Positions 8,326 through 10,507 of a DNA stretch of 10,507 nucleotides are shown in pieces (the first letter of the stretch is position 1; each line of letters begins with the position of its first letter). Source of the DNA: Rodentolepis nana. Its lineage: Eukaryota; Platyhelminthes; Cestoda; Cyclophyllidea; Hymenolepididae. The notes under the pieces are model-generated. The model was not told where the DNA came from. It ran no database searches and worked only from the letters and a program-made list of their open reading frames with translations. Made by a program: the position numbers and the translations under genes. The stretch spans positions 1 through 10,507 of the forward strand of contig UZAE01002050.1 in the NCBI GenBank assembly GCA_900617975.1, in the 5' to 3' direction.

Positions 8326-8648
8326 GGGGTGTGCGATAGACTTACCACCACGTGGTGTTCCATGGGCAACGTATACTCATACGGCAAAGTCAATTAATCG
8401 GCAGTTGACTTCTGAGCTCAAACTACCATGGCCCCACTGTGTGTCATATTCCACCGCTTCCACAGTACTCGCCTTTCTTTACCTTTCCCCAACCTTTGTG
8501 TCTGTCTGCTTCTTACCTCTGTGAATCACTCTTCTCTTCCCCCTCTCGAATTTGTTCCAACTTTGATGTTCCACCACTCTGTGAAGCCCGAAGTCAGCTA
8601 AAGGGCTAATATTAACTATCAAAACGCCTGCCATTTGATATAAATAAC
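8326..8648 (+). mobile_element. SINE-like element, copy D
   Basis: Full-length copy of about 323 bp beginning GGGGTGTGCGATAGACTTAC, the same 5' end as copy E. The head contains CCACGTGG and GTATACTCATACGGC. The middle is pyrimidine-rich with CTCTGTGAATCACTCTTC. The end is GAAGTCAGCTAAAGGGCTAA, then ACGCCTGCCATTTGATATAA and ATAA. The inverted repeat has decayed to TATTAACTATCA (8610-8621). Flanks ATCATCGTCA (before 8325) and ACTATCTTCA (from about 8647) may be a diverged TSD, but the match is weak. A sense-strand frame stays open from 8285 to 8524. It is parallel to frames in copies B and E and probably incidental. Confidence 0.88.
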
Positions 8649-8746
8649 TATCTTCACCTTAAAAGTTAATAAGGTTACAGTGAACCACTTAATTTCACAA
8701 TTGATCTACTTCGAAAATATTCATCTTGGCAGAGCGAGTAGGAGGT

Positions 8747-8764
8747 GGGGGGGGGGGGGGGGGG
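8747..8764. repeat. G18 homopolymer tract
   Basis: 18 consecutive G residues preceded by GGAGGT. It is the plus-strand counterpart of the C25 tract at 3905-3929. Confidence 0.95.
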
Positions 8765-9335
8765 AAGCCTGATTCATAAGTTTAATTTGAAAATTAAAAG
8801 TCGATGATTTGGATAATTTTCTTTTCCTTCAATTAATCTGCCTCGCATTATTGATACTCAAAGTTTGTGGTCGAATTTTTTCACACAAAGTCCAGTTCTG
8901 CTTGGACTATCTCACGACATTAGGCTTAGAAAAAAATGGGAATTTTATTTGTTTATGTGAAATAATTAATGCCAAGCCATGAGGACCTGCGTCAGATCTA
9001 TGATTGGTGTTTTGGTTCTTAAATTGGCTAGGGTCGTGAAGGTAATTAGAGAAACAGCTGTTGAAACACAAATGCACTCTTCACTCCCTCTTGGTTCCAG
9101 TCAAGAATAACATGGAAAAAGTAATTAGAAGACATATCTTACAAATGCCTGCAGACGCCTAGGTCTGGTGTGGTCTCTCTAACCTTTTATTGCATTTAAC
9201 TTGATGAGGTGAAATCTCCATCAAATGAATTAAGTTTCTTGCGACAATGGCACAGGAGAAAGTAATTTCCCTCAAACCTGAAATTCTCTGAATCTCCCTA
9301 AGAAGCCAGTAGTCGATGCTGCTGTTGTACACCTT

Positions 9336-9361
9336 GGGATGTGGGTGGGGAGGGGGGGGGG
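9336..9361 (+). repeat. G-rich tract, good G-quadruplex pattern
   Basis: The order is GGG-ATGT-GGG-T-GGGG-A-G10. Four or more runs of at least three G with loops of 1-4 bases fit the standard quadruplex pattern on the plus strand. Actual folding is inferred. Confidence 0.7.
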
Positions 9362-9645
9362 AGGAGAGATAACTTTGTCATCCTGGGAGGAAGGTTTTGT
9401 CGTCATCGGCTCCAAAGCTAGAAATGAATTACAGTGGACATCCCGGTTTGCAATAGAAAGCTCCTTGGCAAGTTTACTTTAGTTGCTCTGAGCCCTTGGA
9501 CTTGTCACTTAGTGGATAAACTTTCCAAGAAGGAATTGCTAGGGAACTTAATTGAGTTAATGCACATGGGGTTATTCGTTCAATTGATTGAACTGAAAGG
9601 GTTTTGCTTAACGACTCCCATAACGCTAACTTCGTAGACTTAGTT

Positions 9646-9660
9646 GTATTCTAAGATATT
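9646..9660. repeat. Left TSD of SINE copy E
   Basis: GTATTCTAAGATATT, repeated exactly at 9972-9986. The two copies abut the 3' tail and the 5' end of SINE E. Confidence 0.93.
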
Positions 9661-9971
9661 TATTTATTAATTTATATCAAATGGCAGGCGTTATGATAGA
9701 TATCATTAGCCCTTTAGTTGACTTCAGGCTTCACAGAGGGGAGGAGGAACATCAAAGTGAAAAAGTCGAGATGGGGGGGGGATGGGATGGACAGAAGAGT
9801 TTTTCAAAGGTAAACGGGGATGCGAGTACTCTGGAAGTGGTCGAATATGACAAACAGTGGGGTAATGGTAGTTTGAAGTCAGAATTCAACTGCCGGTTAA
9901 TAGACTTTTTTGCCGTATGAGTATATGTTGCCCAGGGTGCACCACGTGGAAGTAAGTCTATCGCACACCCC
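9661..9971 (-). mobile_element. SINE-like element, copy E (full-length, perfect TSD)
   Basis: This is the best-bounded copy and defines the family as about 311 bp. In element orientation it starts at 9971 with GGGGTGTGCGATAGACTTAC and ends at 9661 with CGCCTGCCATTTGATATAAA and TTAATAAATA. It carries CCACGTGG-TGCACC, a GCCGGCAGTTGA-like box, a C-rich middle, GAAGCCTGAAGTCAACTAAA and the inverted repeat TGATA-TC-TATCA (9694-9705). A perfect 15-bp TSD flanks it. It inserted directly beside the tail of LINE copy 2 and in the same orientation, so it postdates that LINE. No clear pol III A/B boxes are visible. Confidence 0.93.
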
Positions 9972-9986
9972 GTATTCTAAGATATT
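9972..9986. repeat. Right TSD of SINE copy E
   Basis: Exact repeat of 9646-9660, lying between the SINE 5' end and the ATTATTATT tail (minus strand) of LINE copy 2. Confidence 0.93.
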
Positions 9987-10507
9987 ATTATTATTTCAAA
10001 TGGCAGGCTTTATGATATTTATCTCCATTTCCTCCTGTAGGTTACACAGGGGGCATGTGGGTTGAGTGTATACTCCCAATCTGTGAAGATGTTTTGCCAA
10101 GCAATCGTGTCCGGCACGTAGTCTAAACTCAGCAACGGCTTCGATTCTTGGCCAGTCGGGTATGTCGGAGATTGCCACTGTCCACTGTTTCTCCTTTGTT
10201 CGAGTTTTAATTTCGTTGCACCTTGAGGTCTGGAATTCTCTCCTGATTGCAAAATCGTTATCCCCATCTTAGCAAGTGTGTCAGCAAGCTCATTGCCTTT
10301 AATGCCACAGTGACCAGGAATCCATTGTAGGACCACTGTTTTGTTTTTCTCTCTCAGCAGCTCATAGAGTTTTCTACATTCGTTTATCTCAGCTGTTTTG
10401 GGTGGCTCTCTGTTTCCAGTTGAGTTTATTGCTGATTGTGAGTCCAAAAGTATCACTGCTTTGGTGAATTTCGTATCCAGAAAACATAATTTGCATAGTG
10501 CTATCCT
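9987..10507 (-). mobile_element. LINE (I/R1-like group) copy 2, cut by window edge
   Basis: A second copy of the same LINE on the minus strand, continuing past the right edge. It ends with GCCTGCCATTTGAAATAATA (3' tail of ATAAT units) beside SINE E. Relative to copy 1 it lacks 160 bp, corresponding to copy-1 positions 1380-1539, which removes half the zinc knuckle, the stop codon and most of the 3' UTR. The break has a 2-bp GA microhomology. The conserved ...TAAATATCA...GCCTGCCATTTGA end survives. Its own TSD cannot be tested because the 5' end is outside the window. Confidence 0.9.
9996..10507 (-). pseudogene. LINE RNase H domain and C-terminus, frameshifted
   Basis: The frame is open from the window edge. 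Counting from 10507, RNase H motifs are seen at residues about 18-27 (ILLDSQSAI, catalytic Asp 22), 62-66 (WIPGH, His 66) and 72-76 (NELAD, Asp 76). The N-terminal Asp and Glu positions lie beyond the edge. RNase H of I/R1-group LINEs removes the RNA template during reverse transcription. Near 10234-10240 the reading frame changes. The downstream protein (KEKQWTVAISDIPDWPRIEA onward) is in another frame and matches copy 1, which fits loss of one base in a short T run. The protein then stops after CPLCNLQEEME because of the 160-bp deletion, so the CX2C half of the knuckle remains without its H and C. It is not functional as it stands. Confidence 0.88.

Larger units (their letters stand above)
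8649..9645. other. AT-rich non-coding spacer with G-rich tracts
   Basis: No supported gene. A 67-codon plus-strand frame (9434-9637) begins at an ATG but matches nothing I recognise. It ends just before the left TSD of SINE E. Two G-rich tracts are listed separately. Confidence 0.55.

Noticed and set aside
9434..9637. 67-codon plus-strand frame
   Set aside because: No domain is recognised, and it is compatible with chance.
10019..10235. Continuation of the RNase H frame downstream of the frameshift as one 145-residue protein
   Set aside because: After about 10235 the frame no longer matches the LINE. The LINE-like protein continues in another frame, so the C-terminal part of this frame is an out-of-frame artefact.
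1..10507. CRISPR array, operon, phage or plasmid features
   Set aside because: No regularly spaced direct repeats and no dense gene layout. The LINE and SINE insertions with TSDs show eukaryotic DNA.

Overview
This is a eukaryotic, AT-rich, mostly non-coding stretch, most likely intergenic or intronic DNA of an arthropod genome. The clade is inferred from the style of the I/R1-group LINE protein fragments and is not proven. I see no intact host gene, no rRNA or tRNA, no CRISPR array and no operon-like layout. Most open frames are short chance frames or frames running through repeats.

The recognisable content is one family of retroelements. Two 5'-truncated copies of a non-LTR retrotransposon (LINE) encode the C-terminal RNase H / zinc-knuckle part of the reverse-transcriptase polyprotein. 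Copy 1 (1175-1578, plus strand) is bounded by a perfect 12-bp target-site duplication (TSD). Copy 2 (from about 9987 past the right edge, minus strand) keeps the RNase H active-site motifs but has a frameshift and a 160-bp internal deletion. Five copies of a roughly 285-330 bp SINE-like element lie at 2121-2450 (-), 3384-3669 (-), 7117-7401 (+), 8326-8648 (+) and 9661-9971 (-).

The central observation is that the last ~90 bp of the SINE-like element (a CTCCCCTC..GAAGC segment, then GGGCTAATGATA..TATCA and GCCTGCCATTTGA plus an AATAA-type tail) matches the 3' UTR of the LINE. The likely reading is a SINE mobilised by its LINE partner through a shared 3' end. The SINE 5' head is conserved between copies but does not look like tRNA, 5S or 7SL RNA. 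The youngest-looking SINE (9661-9971) has a perfect 15-bp TSD and sits against the tail of LINE copy 2, in the same orientation.

Layout: 1-1162 unannotated AT-rich DNA; 1163-1590 LINE copy 1 with TSDs; 1591-2120 spacer; 2121-2450 SINE A; 2451-3383 spacer with a CAT microsatellite and a G-rich tract; 3384-3669 SINE B; 3670-7106 a long spacer with a C25 tract, a nuclear-receptor-like half-site cluster and a possible relic of the shared 3' tail; 7107-7411 SINE C; 7412-8325 spacer; 8326-8648 SINE D; 8649-9645 spacer with G-rich tracts; 9646-9986 SINE E with TSDs; 9987-10507 LINE copy 2.
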